DNA of 45,621 nt, taken from positions 1 to 45,621 of the forward strand of contig MTSL01000201.1 in the NCBI GenBank assembly GCA_002794465.1. The letters are read 5' to 3'. The translations under genes and the position numbers were made by a program. Positions 8,584 through 16,814 of this stretch are shown piece after piece; position 1 is the first letter of the stretch, and each line of letters begins with the position of its first letter. The notes beneath the pieces were generated by a model, which was not told the origin of the DNA, did no database searches, and saw only the letters and a list, made by a program, of their open reading frames with translations. This stretch comes from Paramicrosporidium saccamoebae. Its lineage: Eukaryota > Rozellomycota.

Positions 8584-11340
8584 TTATTTGTCTACAGAGG
8601 GGAGCCAAGCCGACTCCGTGGCGGTGACGTATTTAATATAACGCGTCTCGGGAGCGGTGATGAGTTCAGTGTACACCAAAAGCAATGGCGGCATGGTACG
8701 CAAAACAGAGGTGGGATGCAGATAGACGACTGCTGACACGTCATCTGCCGCGCGTCCAAGGATGCGATAGGCAGGGAACGGCATTCGCTTCAGACCGGGC
8801 ACATTTTTGGGATTGACGATACGCTCTGCCGCTCGTTCACTCAGAGATTGTGAAATGAGTTTTCGAAGATGCTGCTGACCAGACCGACCCAATTTGGGCA
8901 ATTCCTGACAATCAACCCCTGGATAATTCTGTTTCAACAGTCTCTTAAGTAATTGGAATTGTTGGGTCATTTCCTCCATCCGCTTGCCCATAAGACCAAA
9001 TCTTGAGCAATATTCATTTCTTGCATTCTTGGTGGGAATGGCCAAGTATTGGAGCAGGGCATTCAACCACATGAGGAGATCGCTGGTAGGAGGCTTTCCG
9101 GCCAGCTCTGTCCTGGGGGAGTGTGAATGCGATTGTGATTGTTCGGTATGATCTTTGTCAAAAGATTGGTCATCCAGGAAGGGATCACCAACAGACATGA
9201 CAGACGCAAAGGCAGCAGCCAATAGCGGATATTCGTCCATTTCCCATGACATGACCAACAGCCGCGACCATATGGGAGCGATGGGAAGTTTGGCCATTTT
9301 GCGACCCAACAGAGTGATACGGGGGAAATCGTCGCCAGCACAAAGCGCACCCATCCGAAGTAAACTTTGTTGGGCGGCTATTACTGCGCCAGATGGAGGC
9401 GCTGAAGGCAACGGGAAACGCTCCGGGTGATCAATACCCATAGTTTTGAGCTGTAATACCAATGACTCCATGGGAGTGCGCTGGATCTCGGGGGGAGAGA
9501 AGGGGGGAAATTGTTGATCAAAGACGGCAGAGGAGAAGAGGCGGTAACAATGGCCCGGTCCAACTCGTCCGGCTCTTCCGGCACGCTGCGTTGCTGAAGC
9601 CTGTGATGTCCATTCCACGCGATATTGCTGTGCTCCCGAAGTCGCATCAAAGTGACGCTGTTTCACGAGACCGCAGTCGACAACATAGCGGATATTGGGA
9701 ATGGTTAAACTCGTCTCAGCAACATTGGTGGCCAGCACACATAGCCGTGTTCCCTCTGGTGGCAATTGAAAGACTTTGTTCTGCTCCTCTGGCGCTAACA
9801 ATGAATATAGCGGTAGCACATGCAACGGTTCCCGTGTTTCTGCGTCCATTGAAAACTGGCCCATTGAATCGTCACTGTCAGATTGTGCTTTTTCGTCTTC
9901 TTCCGACTCTATTGGCTCTATCGTTTCCATAGGCCCTTCTGCACCATCATCATCGTCATCCTCGTTCCAGGCATTAATGGGCCGTTTGTTGTACCTCTGG
10001 GCCAAACGACGCGCCAACCGGACAATTTCTTGCTTTCCCGTCAGGAACACTAACACTCCACCAGGAGGAAGATTTGCATGCACTTTGCAGATCATCCGAT
10101 ACGCCGCATCCACGTGGTCGGTGGGGGTCTTTCGTGAAAAATGCATTGTGACGGGGTGTTGACGCGCGTCCACCCGGATGATTGGCGGCGTTGGAGTGAA
10201 CAGACGTGGCGCAGTAAATTCATCAATATTTAGGGTAGCCGACATGATTACCAATCGAAGCGGCCGGGTTTTTTCAGGCTGTGAACATGCCAAGCGGTTT
10301 CGAAGACGTACCGCACGGGACAGCATACCGATGAGAATGTCCGTGTTTAGATTACGCTCGTGCGCTTCGTCCAGGAGGATTGCACTGTATTTGGTCAACA
10401 AAAAGTCGTCGGCAAGCTCTCGTAGGAGAATACCATCAGTCATGAATTTAATGCGCGTGTCGCGTGTCACCACCGCATCGTATCTCACCTGATGCGCCAC
10501 ATGAAGGGGTCGACCCAACTCTTCTCCAACTCGTCTCGCCATGCTGACGGCGGCTACTCTTCGCGGCTGAGTGACTCCGATGAGACCAGGATTGGGACTG
10601 TCTCGGTCTCCAAAGCCCGCCTCATAGAGGAATTGCGGTACCTGAGTAGTCTTTCCACTGCCCGTCTCACCGCAAATAATAGTGACGGCATTACTACGGA
10701 GAGTTTCCATGATGGACTGTTCCTCTGCAAACACAGGAAGCTTGCTACGCTGTTCCTCAATCTCCCGTGTTCTCTCTGTCAACACGAAATATGTTTCCCA
10801 AGGAGGCAACGGGTCTGGCGTAGCATCCGCTTCTTGCACTGTATCCAAAGGCTCTACGGAAACGTCAGAGGTAGATTCGGCAGTATCAGAGAGGGGATTG
10901 AGGGACGACCTTTTGATTGAGGCAATAGCCGCATTAAGGTCAGTTGCCTCTTCCGGAACCCTTCGAACAAACGTTTTTTTAGCCACCACCACTGGTTCCC
11001 CGTCGGAAGACTCGGCATTATCCACGGGAGCCTCTTTGGGTTTAGCCGTTTCACGTCTACTGGGCACCAGTAAATTCTTAGTCGATTGAAGCGCGTCGGT
11101 ACGAAAGGCACTTTGGCCGAGTCGAGCTAATAGCTCAGGTCGAGCATCCTTCTTTAGTTTCTTGGCCAAATACTTTTCAAACTGTTTGGCCTTTCGCTTT
11201 CCCATCGCCGTGACTTCGGGGACGGGCGTGGATGCAACCATCGGTTTCCGAACCGTCCGTTCCTCTAGAACCGCGACATTTGTATCTTCTGACGACGGTT
11301 TGGGCAAATCCTTGTAAAAGCGGCTCTTCTTGCGTCCCAT
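8584..11340 (-). CDS. ECM16: DEAH-box RNA helicase Dhr1/Ecm16 (DHX37)
   Basis: A single exon of 918 aa starts with MGRKKSRFYK. All DEAH helicase motifs are visible: GETGSGKTTQ (I), TQPRRVAA (Ia), DEAH (II), SATLN (III), ATNVAETSLTIP (V) and QRAGRAGRVGPG (VI), then the HA2 and OB-fold regions. The N-terminal extension and the IGVTQPRRVAAVSMARRV context fit Dhr1/DHX37, the helicase that removes U3 snoRNA from the pre-40S particle in the nucleolus. A Glu/Asp-rich insert splits the second RecA domain. The protein ends soon after the OB-fold (AWLPSVDK), so the long C-terminal extension of human DHX37 is missing; yeast Dhr1 is about 1260 aa. The stop overlaps an AATAAA signal. The frame stays open upstream of 11340, but that stretch is antisense to Snu23. 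Confidence 0.9.
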   Translation of the reverse strand: MGRKKSRFYKDLPKPSSEDTNVAVLEERTVRKPMVASTPVPEVTAMGKRKAKQFEKYLAKKLKKDARPELLARLGQSAFRTDALQSTKNLLVPSRRETAKPKEAPVDNAESSDGEPVVVAKKTFVRRVPEEATDLNAAIASIKRSSLNPLSDTAESTSDVSVEPLDTVQEADATPDPLPPWETYFVLTERTREIEEQRSKLPVFAEEQSIMETLRSNAVTIICGETGSGKTTQVPQFLYEAGFGDRDSPNPGLIGVTQPRRVAAVSMARRVGEELGRPLHVAHQVRYDAVVTRDTRIKFMTDGILLRELADDFLLTKYSAILLDEAHERNLNTDILIGMLSRAVRLRNRLACSQPEKTRPLRLVIMSATLNIDEFTAPRLFTPTPPIIRVDARQHPVTMHFSRKTPTDHVDAAYRMICKVHANLPPGGVLVFLTGKQEIVRLARRLAQRYNKRPINAWNEDDDDDGAEGPMETIEPIESEEDEKAQSDSDDSMGQFSMDAETREPLHVLPLYSLLAPEEQNKVFQLPPEGTRLCVLATNVAETSLTIPNIRYVVDCGLVKQRHFDATSGAQQYRVEWTSQASATQRAGRAGRVGPGHCYRLFSSAVFDQQFPPFSPPEIQRTPMESLVLQLKTMGIDHPERFPLPSAPPSGAVIAAQQSLLRMGALCAGDDFPRITLLGRKMAKLPIAPIWSRLLVMSWEMDEYPLLAAAFASVMSVGDPFLDDQSFDKDHTEQSQSHSHSPRTELAGKPPTSDLLMWLNALLQYLAIPTKNARNEYCSRFGLMGKRMEEMTQQFQLLKRLLKQNYPGVDCQELPKLGRSGQQHLRKLISQSLSERAAERIVNPKNVPGLKRMPFPAYRILGRAADDVSAVVYLHPTSVLRTMPPLLLVYTELITAPETRYIKYVTATESAWLPSVDK

Positions 11341-11352
11341 CACGTCCAGGGC

Positions 11353-11793
11353 ATGCAAACCCGTCCTATTAACCCCTCCACCGCTGCGGGTACTTCCACC
11401 CGTCTCGTCAACCCAAACACCGCCGAAGCTGCCGGTTTCCGTTGTGACCTCTGTGCAGCCACCTTTACCGCCTATGATGCATATCTCGATCATTGTAACA
11501 GTCGTCTCCATCAACGGAATTTGGGTACCCCGACGGTGGAACGGGTGGATGATGTTGAGCGTATCAGAGCCAGATTACAGCTACTTCGGGAACGAAAGGC
11601 TAAAAAGACTGACGTAAACGAGGTCACCAAGGACATGGAGGAGCGACTGGCGCAACAGAAGAAAGAAGAAGAGGAACGAAGACGTCAAAAGTATGATCGT
11701 AAAAAGAACAAGGCTCCTCAAGCAGGAGACCAAGAAGAAGACGAAGAAGCAAAATTAATGTCTTCCATCCTCGGTATATCCTCTTTTAAATGA
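11353..11793 (+). CDS. SNU23: Snu23/ZMAT2 tri-snRNP zinc-finger protein
   Basis: A single exon of 146 aa. A matrin-type C2H2 finger at about residues 29-54 reads GFRCDLC...YLDHCNSRLHQRNLG, followed by VERVDDVERIRARL and a long Lys/Glu-rich helix, ending in an acidic stretch and LMSSILGISSFK. This matches Snu23/ZMAT2, a U4/U6.U5 tri-snRNP component needed for spliceosome activation. About 50 N-terminal residues of human ZMAT2 have no counterpart. The ATG is 12 bp from the divergent Dhr1 ATG, so the two genes share a promoter region that must lie largely inside coding sequence. Confidence 0.85.
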   Translation: MQTRPINPSTAAGTSTRLVNPNTAEAAGFRCDLCAATFTAYDAYLDHCNSRLHQRNLGTPTVERVDDVERIRARLQLLRERKAKKTDVNEVTKDMEERLAQQKKEEEERRRQKYDRKKNKAPQAGDQEEDEEAKLMSSILGISSFK

Positions 11794-12110
11794 GGCCAGG
11801 ACGTAAAGTAGTGGGATTGGATGGAGTAGTGGAATAGTGGAGCAGTGAAGTGGTGGAGTGGTGGGGTGGTGGGGTGGTGGGATTAAGTGTCATAGTAAAA
11901 TCAAGCAGCATAAGGGAATCAAGTGTCGTAGTGATATTGAGTGTCATGCATGCACATCATCTATGCAAATTATATATGCAAATCATATATGCAACTCATA
12001 ACCAGTGCCTCTTTCACTCCGAGCTATCAATCCCACTACTATTAACCTCACTACTGCTCCTCATCAATACTGTATATAAACAATGAAAGTCTTCGGATTA
12101 GGCCAAATTG
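11794..12110. other. intergenic region with G-rich repeat
   Basis: This is 317 bp upstream of the transporter gene. At about 11835-11881 the plus strand is a GT/G-rich run of repeating GTGGGGTGGT units that could form a G-quadruplex. After it, short repeats (AAGTGTCATAG / AAGTGTCGTAG; three GCAxxTCATATATGCAAAT-like units near 11960-11998) are present. No gene seen. Confidence 0.5.
12072..12079 (+). promoter_or_regulatory. putative TATA box of the amino acid transporter
   Basis: GTATATAA lies 31 bp upstream of the chosen ATG at 12111. An out-of-frame ATG at 12083 would lie close to or upstream of the expected transcription start, so a TATA-directed start would avoid it. Confidence 0.45.
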
Positions 12111-13823
12111 ATGTTTTGGAGCAAATTGTGGGATGCTCTTACACGTCGCAAGCCCCTTGAAAAGGGTCTGGCACAGGTGTCATCAGTAAAACATTTGACA
12201 TGGTACGACCTGAGTGCGTATGGGATTGCAACGACAGTGGGGGGCGGGATCTACGTGACCGTCGGAAGGGTGGCCCGCGACCTCACAGGCCCTTCTGTGG
12301 TCTTGTCCATCGGTCTAGCCGGATTGCTGTCCCTGCTCACGGGAATCTGCTATCTGGAGTTTGCGTCAGCTCTACCAATAGCCGGCTCGGGTTATGCGTA
12401 TTTCTATGTCATGCTGGGTGAATTTCTGGGTTGGTTTGTGGGTTGGAATCTGACATTGGAGTATTCTTTTGCAGCCGCGGCTATTGCTGGTGGATGGACA
12501 CGCTATTTTGTCACCCTAATGGCACAACTGGGTTGGCGGATGCCACGCGCACTGTTTGATGTTCCACTGGCCGGAATGCTGCGCATCAACATGTTGGCGG
12601 CCATACTGTGTCTGCTCGTGGGTGCATTAGTCAGCCGTGGTCTTAAATTTGGGGCGCTGCTGACAAACATTGTGACTCTCATCAATGTGAGCATTATCAT
12701 ATTCATTTTGGTAGTGGGTGGGTTCTTTATGACAGCGCAAAATTGGCGTCCATTCATGCCATATGGTCTGGGAGGTGTTTTTTCGGGTAGCGGTGAAATG
12801 TTCTTTTCCTTCATCGGCTATGACGGTATTTCTTCGCTGGCAGGTGAGGCGTTGAATCCTGCCCGCGATCTGCCTATTGCCGTGTTCATCACCATTACCA
12901 CTGTGACATTGTTGTATATGGGAGTGGGATTAGTGCTAACGGGCATGCAGCCTTATCTGACCTTGGACGAGGACAGTCCCCTAATCACCGCCTTTGTCTC
13001 AGTAGGTGCTACCTGGGCGTCCTATGTGGTTGCGGTCTGCGCCTTATTCACCATGGCCACTACCATCTTTACCTGTCTGGTTGGCCAGCCCAAGATCTTC
13101 CAGGCAATTGCCAAAGACGGTCTTCTCCCTCCTCTCCTTGCCAAAGAGGATAGACGCAGTACTCCTATTGGATCGGTCGTCTTCACAACACTACTGACCG
13201 CTGCCATCGCCATGCTGCTGGACGTGAACAGCGGACTAATCGATATGGTCAATTTTGGGATTCTGCTGGCCATGTCCATGTTGTGCACCGGTTTGTTACT
13301 CGTGCGTCTAGAACAGCACGAGCCAATTACACTCCTGGGCAACTGTCTGACGTACACGTATTTCCTCGGCTGCATTGCATCTACCCTGACCTATATGTAT
13401 GCCCCGTTGGTAGCCGCATTGGTTACCGTTGGTCTCACCATGGTGGTTCCCTTCCTCGGACTGTCCTATCTCTTTATCCGATATCGTGTCGAGTTGAAAT
13501 CCCTGTCACCTGCCTTTCAATGTCCTCTACTGCCCGTGCTGCCCTGTATCGCTGTCGCAGCCAATTCTTATCTGATGATGCAAATGAGCAATATGGCCAT
13601 GGGTTTCCTGCAATTCTCCATCTGGACCGTGGTGGGTCTGATTGTCTATTTTGCATACGGCATCCACCACTCCCATCTGATCCACGACCACCTAATCCTG
13701 TCCAAAAACGAGGTGGATGATAAGGAGGTTGACAGTCCAGTTAAAGGACCCGTCTCCCCCAAGAGCCCAATTCGGACACCCACATCGCCCAAAGACAAGA
13801 ATTCCTCAGAGTCGGTTTTTTAA
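12111..13823 (+). CDS. cationic amino acid transporter-like APC permease (SLC7/CAT)
   Basis: A single exon of 570 aa with about 12-14 hydrophobic segments. The N-terminus (RRKPLEKGLAQV...LTWYDLSAYGI) and the first TM, with TTVGGGIYVTVG (a G-rich unwound helix), are typical of APC-family amino acid transporters. FSFIGYDGISSLAGEALNPARDLPIA is the CAT/SLC7 signature in TM6-7. The C-terminus is a hydrophilic Ser/Pro/Lys-rich tail. It is a plasma or vacuolar membrane amino acid carrier, most like cationic amino acid transporters; substrate specificity cannot be read from the sequence. I used the ATG at 12111 because it precedes the conserved N-terminal helix and fits the TATA box spacing. Confidence 0.85.
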   Translation: MFWSKLWDALTRRKPLEKGLAQVSSVKHLTWYDLSAYGIATTVGGGIYVTVGRVARDLTGPSVVLSIGLAGLLSLLTGICYLEFASALPIAGSGYAYFYVMLGEFLGWFVGWNLTLEYSFAAAAIAGGWTRYFVTLMAQLGWRMPRALFDVPLAGMLRINMLAAILCLLVGALVSRGLKFGALLTNIVTLINVSIIIFILVVGGFFMTAQNWRPFMPYGLGGVFSGSGEMFFSFIGYDGISSLAGEALNPARDLPIAVFITITTVTLLYMGVGLVLTGMQPYLTLDEDSPLITAFVSVGATWASYVVAVCALFTMATTIFTCLVGQPKIFQAIAKDGLLPPLLAKEDRRSTPIGSVVFTTLLTAAIAMLLDVNSGLIDMVNFGILLAMSMLCTGLLLVRLEQHEPITLLGNCLTYTYFLGCIASTLTYMYAPLVAALVTVGLTMVVPFLGLSYLFIRYRVELKSLSPAFQCPLLPVLPCIAVAANSYLMMQMSNMAMGFLQFSIWTVVGLIVYFAYGIHHSHLIHDHLILSKNEVDDKEVDSPVKGPVSPKSPIRTPTSPKDKNSSESVF

Positions 13824-13873
13824 ATTTGAGTGAGAAGCTATTTTATTATTAAAAAGCGTGCCCCTTTTTATAG

Positions 13874-14062
13874 ATGACCGCTCTCAACATACCCGATTGG
13901 GCTTATAAGATGGATATCCTGATTAGAGTCACCCCCATGGGCAATCCGTATCGTCTTACAGTAAGTAAATATGTATTGCAGCATGGGTTAATTTCTCAAG
14001 CTGCAACGAAACTTGTCAAGTTGCGACGAAATTACCCGTTAACAATCTCGTTCGCCCACTAA
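13874..14062 (+). CDS. possible small ORF, unrecognised
   Basis: A 62-aa frame (MTALNIPDWAYKMDIL...) lies in the convergent gap between the transporter and the UBL gene. It contains a strong donor-like GTAAGT at about 13961, followed by candidate acceptors (TTGCAG, CTCAAG) that would either remove 7 codons in frame or truncate it. I recognise no family. It may be chance, as coding support is only an ATG and a modest open frame. Confidence 0.2.
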   Translation: MTALNIPDWAYKMDILIRVTPMGNPYRLTVSKYVLQHGLISQAATKLVKLRRNYPLTISFAH

Positions 14063-14116
14063 TACCGCCTATGCTGCCGGATTCGGAAGTGACGATTAGT
14101 GCTTTATTTACTACAT

Positions 14117-15159
14117 CTATTCAGAGGGCTCACCAGGGGTCCCTTCGCTGGGGTTATTTACGTGATTCAAAATACCAGGCATGTCCATCGTTGCGGGTAT
14201 CTCAAACTGTCCATTGGGTCTGGCTCTCAGCGTCGAAAGCAATCTCCGTTGCACAATCATCAGAAGCGGAATCTCTTGCAAGATTGCTGCCAAATTGTAA
14301 AGTTGATCTTGTGCTAGGATTCCACGAGACATTCCTTCATGCAATTCTCTGCATCCGCTGGCCAGCATCAGATATGCACTCTCGAACGATTGAAGATTGG
14401 AAATCAGTTCGGCGTCATCGATATCTGTCAATGGTGGTTTAAGGACCGAGAATGGATGTTCCAAGGGAAAAATGTCCGCTCCATCAGAAAATGTACAGAT
14501 TCGCCGCAACTCAGCACTTAGGCTCAACAACGCCCGTTTCGTCTCAGTACGGAAAATGTAGTGTTCCCCAGTCCCCCCCGCATCCGCAATACGTCTTGAT
14601 GGTCTAGAGTTAACTCGGGGAGGGGTGGTAGAGTGGGTTGAAGAATTGGGTGCCGCCTCGGCGGACTGCGAAGGGCCAGTTATCGGTCCACTCGCGCCTG
14701 ATTGCGCATCTTGGCCAAACAAGTGGGAGAATGCGCCCATCAACGATTGCGTCACTTGCCCTGCCATGGACAATGGCCCCATATTGGGATCAACTTCCAA
14801 TGAGTGGAACATCATCCCCGCTCTTGGGAACGGTCCTCTCTGTGGATGCGGCTGTTCGCTTGACATTTCAGGCGCATCCAGAGGACGCTCCACCATATGT
14901 AAAATGCTTCCATCTTCCAGTCCGTAGGTAGAGAGTAACTGTCCCACCTTGAGGACGCGGCCGCGGTAAATGATTCTTTGGCGGGCTTCAGCGACCTCGG
15001 TTGCGAGTCTAATTTGCGTGCGTAGCTCTTCCACTGTAGCCTAGGAACTATTAAGAAGGCCACTGCGCTGGATACAGTAGAGGGGATGGTTATGTGCACT
15101 CTGGGATTGTGCATTCTTTGTATATAAAGGGTCCAAGTTGAGTTTGAGTTGCTTTGCAT
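14117..15159 (-). CDS. ubiquitin-like domain (UBL) protein, ubiquilin/BAG6-like N-terminus
   Basis: Exons are 15159-15076 and 15040-14117, with a 35-bp intron (15041-15075), giving 335 aa. Splicing yields an N-terminal UBL fold: TLYIQRM, HITIPSTATVEELRTQI, RQRIIYRGRVLKVGQLLSTYGL and GSILHMVERP. The last block resembles the UBL of BAG6 and Dsk2-type chaperone adaptors. The linker is rich in Pro/Ser/Gly, and the C-terminal third is mostly helical with no UBA, XPC-binding or BAG domain that I can see. The start at 15159 includes the first beta strand; the in-frame ATG at 15114 would cut it. Role inferred: a shuttle or quality-control adaptor that presents ubiquitin-like contacts to the proteasome or chaperones. 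Confidence 0.68.
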
Positions 15160-15414
15160 TTGTTCTGGTTATCCCTGGATGATGGAAATCCTTCATCAAG
15201 CGTGCTCTTTCCCATCCTCCAAAAATACTTGTGAACTGACGACACTATCATCCAATAAATCACTTTGTAGTCTCGAAACTACTTTTAAACCACTTGTAAA
15301 CTATTTCTAAACTGCCTCTAAACTACTTCACCTGCCATACCACCCTTGTAGAAGCATAGCATGATGGAGTCTGGCTCACGGCCTCCAGTGGCTTCCCGTC
15401 CACAAGACACCAAA

Positions 15415-15618
15415 ATGGCGTACATTTGTGGCGGTACATTTCTCCGCTTGGGGTGATAACCAGTGTAGACTGTGGTGCCGAGAATGAGATAAAGCCCAAA
15501 GACGCCATCCGCTGTCGCGAGTGCGGCTACCGCATCATGTACAAAAAACGTACCAAGAGGAGTAAGGACCGTTCTGATGGTGTCTCATGTGCTAGTAATC
15601 CAGTTTGAGGCTCGTTAA
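15415..15618 (+). CDS. RPB12: RNA polymerase I/II/III subunit Rpb12 (ABC10-alpha)
   Basis: Three tiny exons, 15415-15433, 15469-15561 and 15596-15618, with introns of 35 and 34 bp, give just 44 aa. The result is a clean family match: [16 protein letters not shown], then [18 protein letters not shown] and IIQFEAR at the end. The two CxxC pairs bind one zinc. Rpb12 is shared by all three nuclear RNA polymerases and sits near Rpb3. The first intron splits the first CxxC pair and the second separates the last eight residues. The protein is shorter than yeast (70) and human (58) homologues because it has almost no N-terminal extension. Confidence 0.93.
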
Positions 15619-15655
15619 TAAGTTAATAAAGCATTAGAAACCCACCACGGTCGTC

Positions 15656-16420
15656 ATGTACTTTCTATCCCTGTTGTCCATATGCATCCTTGTCGCTCAT
15701 GCCGCGCAGGACCTATACCTTGGGGAAAAGCTCATCACCAAACTCACCGACCATAATTTCCAAAAGACTCTCACCACGCCAAAGCCGGTGCTCGTCAAGT
15801 TTTACAATCCAGGCTGTCCGCACTGCACCCGGATGGTTTCGGCGTGGCGACAGGTGGCGTCGCACTTTGAGGGCCATATGGTGGTGGGGGCAGTGAACTG
15901 TGCCACGCAGGGCGTGTGTGGAAAGTACGGCGTCAATGGAGTCCCCGATGTGAGACTTTTCATCAAGGGGCCCAAGGGCGAACCGGTGCCCATCAAGTAC
16001 GAGGGAAATCGCACCAAGGACAGTATCGTCGGGTTTGCCAAGCCGTATCTGTTGTCCTATGTGCACAAAGTTTCGGATAGCAAAAAGACGGGCGTCAAGT
16101 CACTGGACGCGTTCTTGAAGACGGAAGCTGGCCTACCACATGTTATCATATTTAAGCAGGGAAAGCTGGTGCCCTCGATGGGATACATGACGTTATCAGT
16201 GGATTTTAAAGAAAAGTACAGTTTTGGAATCGTCAATTTGGCAATCGATGCTGATATTCCCGGCAAACTGGGAGTTACACTGCCCAAGGACACTGATTCG
16301 TTAGTCTTTATTGCGCCGGGTGAGAAGAAGGGAGAGTTGTACCCGGGAAAGAATTCCTTTATCGAGATGAAGGCGTATTTGCAAAAGCAAATTACCAAAG
16401 AAGAAAAGTCAGAGCTTTAA
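15656..16420 (+). CDS. ER thioredoxin-domain / PDI-like protein
   Basis: A single exon of 254 aa. Residues 1-17 form a signal peptide (hydrophobic core LSLLSICILVAHA). A thioredoxin domain follows with KPVLVKFYNPGCPHCTRM, so the active site is CPHC rather than CGHC, and with the cis-proline loop GVPDVRLF. The second half resembles the inactive b-type thioredoxin fold of P5/PDIA6 and Mpd1 proteins, without a second CxxC. The last residues are KEEKSEL, a plausible KDEL-like ER retrieval signal. Likely a disulfide oxidoreductase in the ER lumen. It begins 37 bp after the RPB12 stop, and that gap contains an AATAAA signal. Confidence 0.83.
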   Translation: MYFLSLLSICILVAHAAQDLYLGEKLITKLTDHNFQKTLTTPKPVLVKFYNPGCPHCTRMVSAWRQVASHFEGHMVVGAVNCATQGVCGKYGVNGVPDVRLFIKGPKGEPVPIKYEGNRTKDSIVGFAKPYLLSYVHKVSDSKKTGVKSLDAFLKTEAGLPHVIIFKQGKLVPSMGYMTLSVDFKEKYSFGIVNLAIDADIPGKLGVTLPKDTDSLVFIAPGEKKGELYPGKNSFIEMKAYLQKQITKEEKSEL

Positions 16421-16814
16421 CTAATACAGAGTTTATAATGGGACCGTTGTCTCTTATCGCATAGTACAGTAAAGGACGTATTAAATAGTATCCGCCCATG
16501 ACTGGGAATCCAAACCCCACAATCTGATTCATTGAGTGTGGTAGACTACGTGTCATATACTTAATACAACTAACCCGCTTATCGACAAGGAGGGCTNNNN
16601 NNNNNNNNNNNNNNNNNNNNNNNNNNNNNNNNNNNNNNNNNNNNNNNNNNNNNNNNNNNNNNNNNNNNNNNNNNNNNNNNNNNNNNNNNNNNNNNNNNNN
16701 NNNNNNNNNNNNNNNNNNNNNNNNNNNNNNNNNNNNNNNNNNNNNNNNNNNNNNNNNNNNNNNNNNNNNNNNNNNNNNNNNNNNNNNNNNNNNNNNNNNN
16801 NNNNGTCAAAAATG
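16421..16814. other. convergent intergenic region with assembly gap (N at 16597-16804)
   Basis: Bases 16597-16804 are 208 N. The flanks (16421-16596 and 16805-16814) are AT-rich 3' sequence of the PDI-like gene and UPF2. The UPF2 stop (16815-16817) lies 10 bp inside the gap edge, so both neighbouring genes appear complete. Confidence 0.95.

Noticed and set aside
8230-8736. 168-aa plus-strand frame over the Spo12-like gene and Dhr1 C-terminus
   Set aside because: It is antisense to two frames with recognised motifs and has no features of its own.
9462-9932. 156-aa plus-strand open frame in the middle of Dhr1
   Set aside because: It is a shadow of the helicase coding strand.
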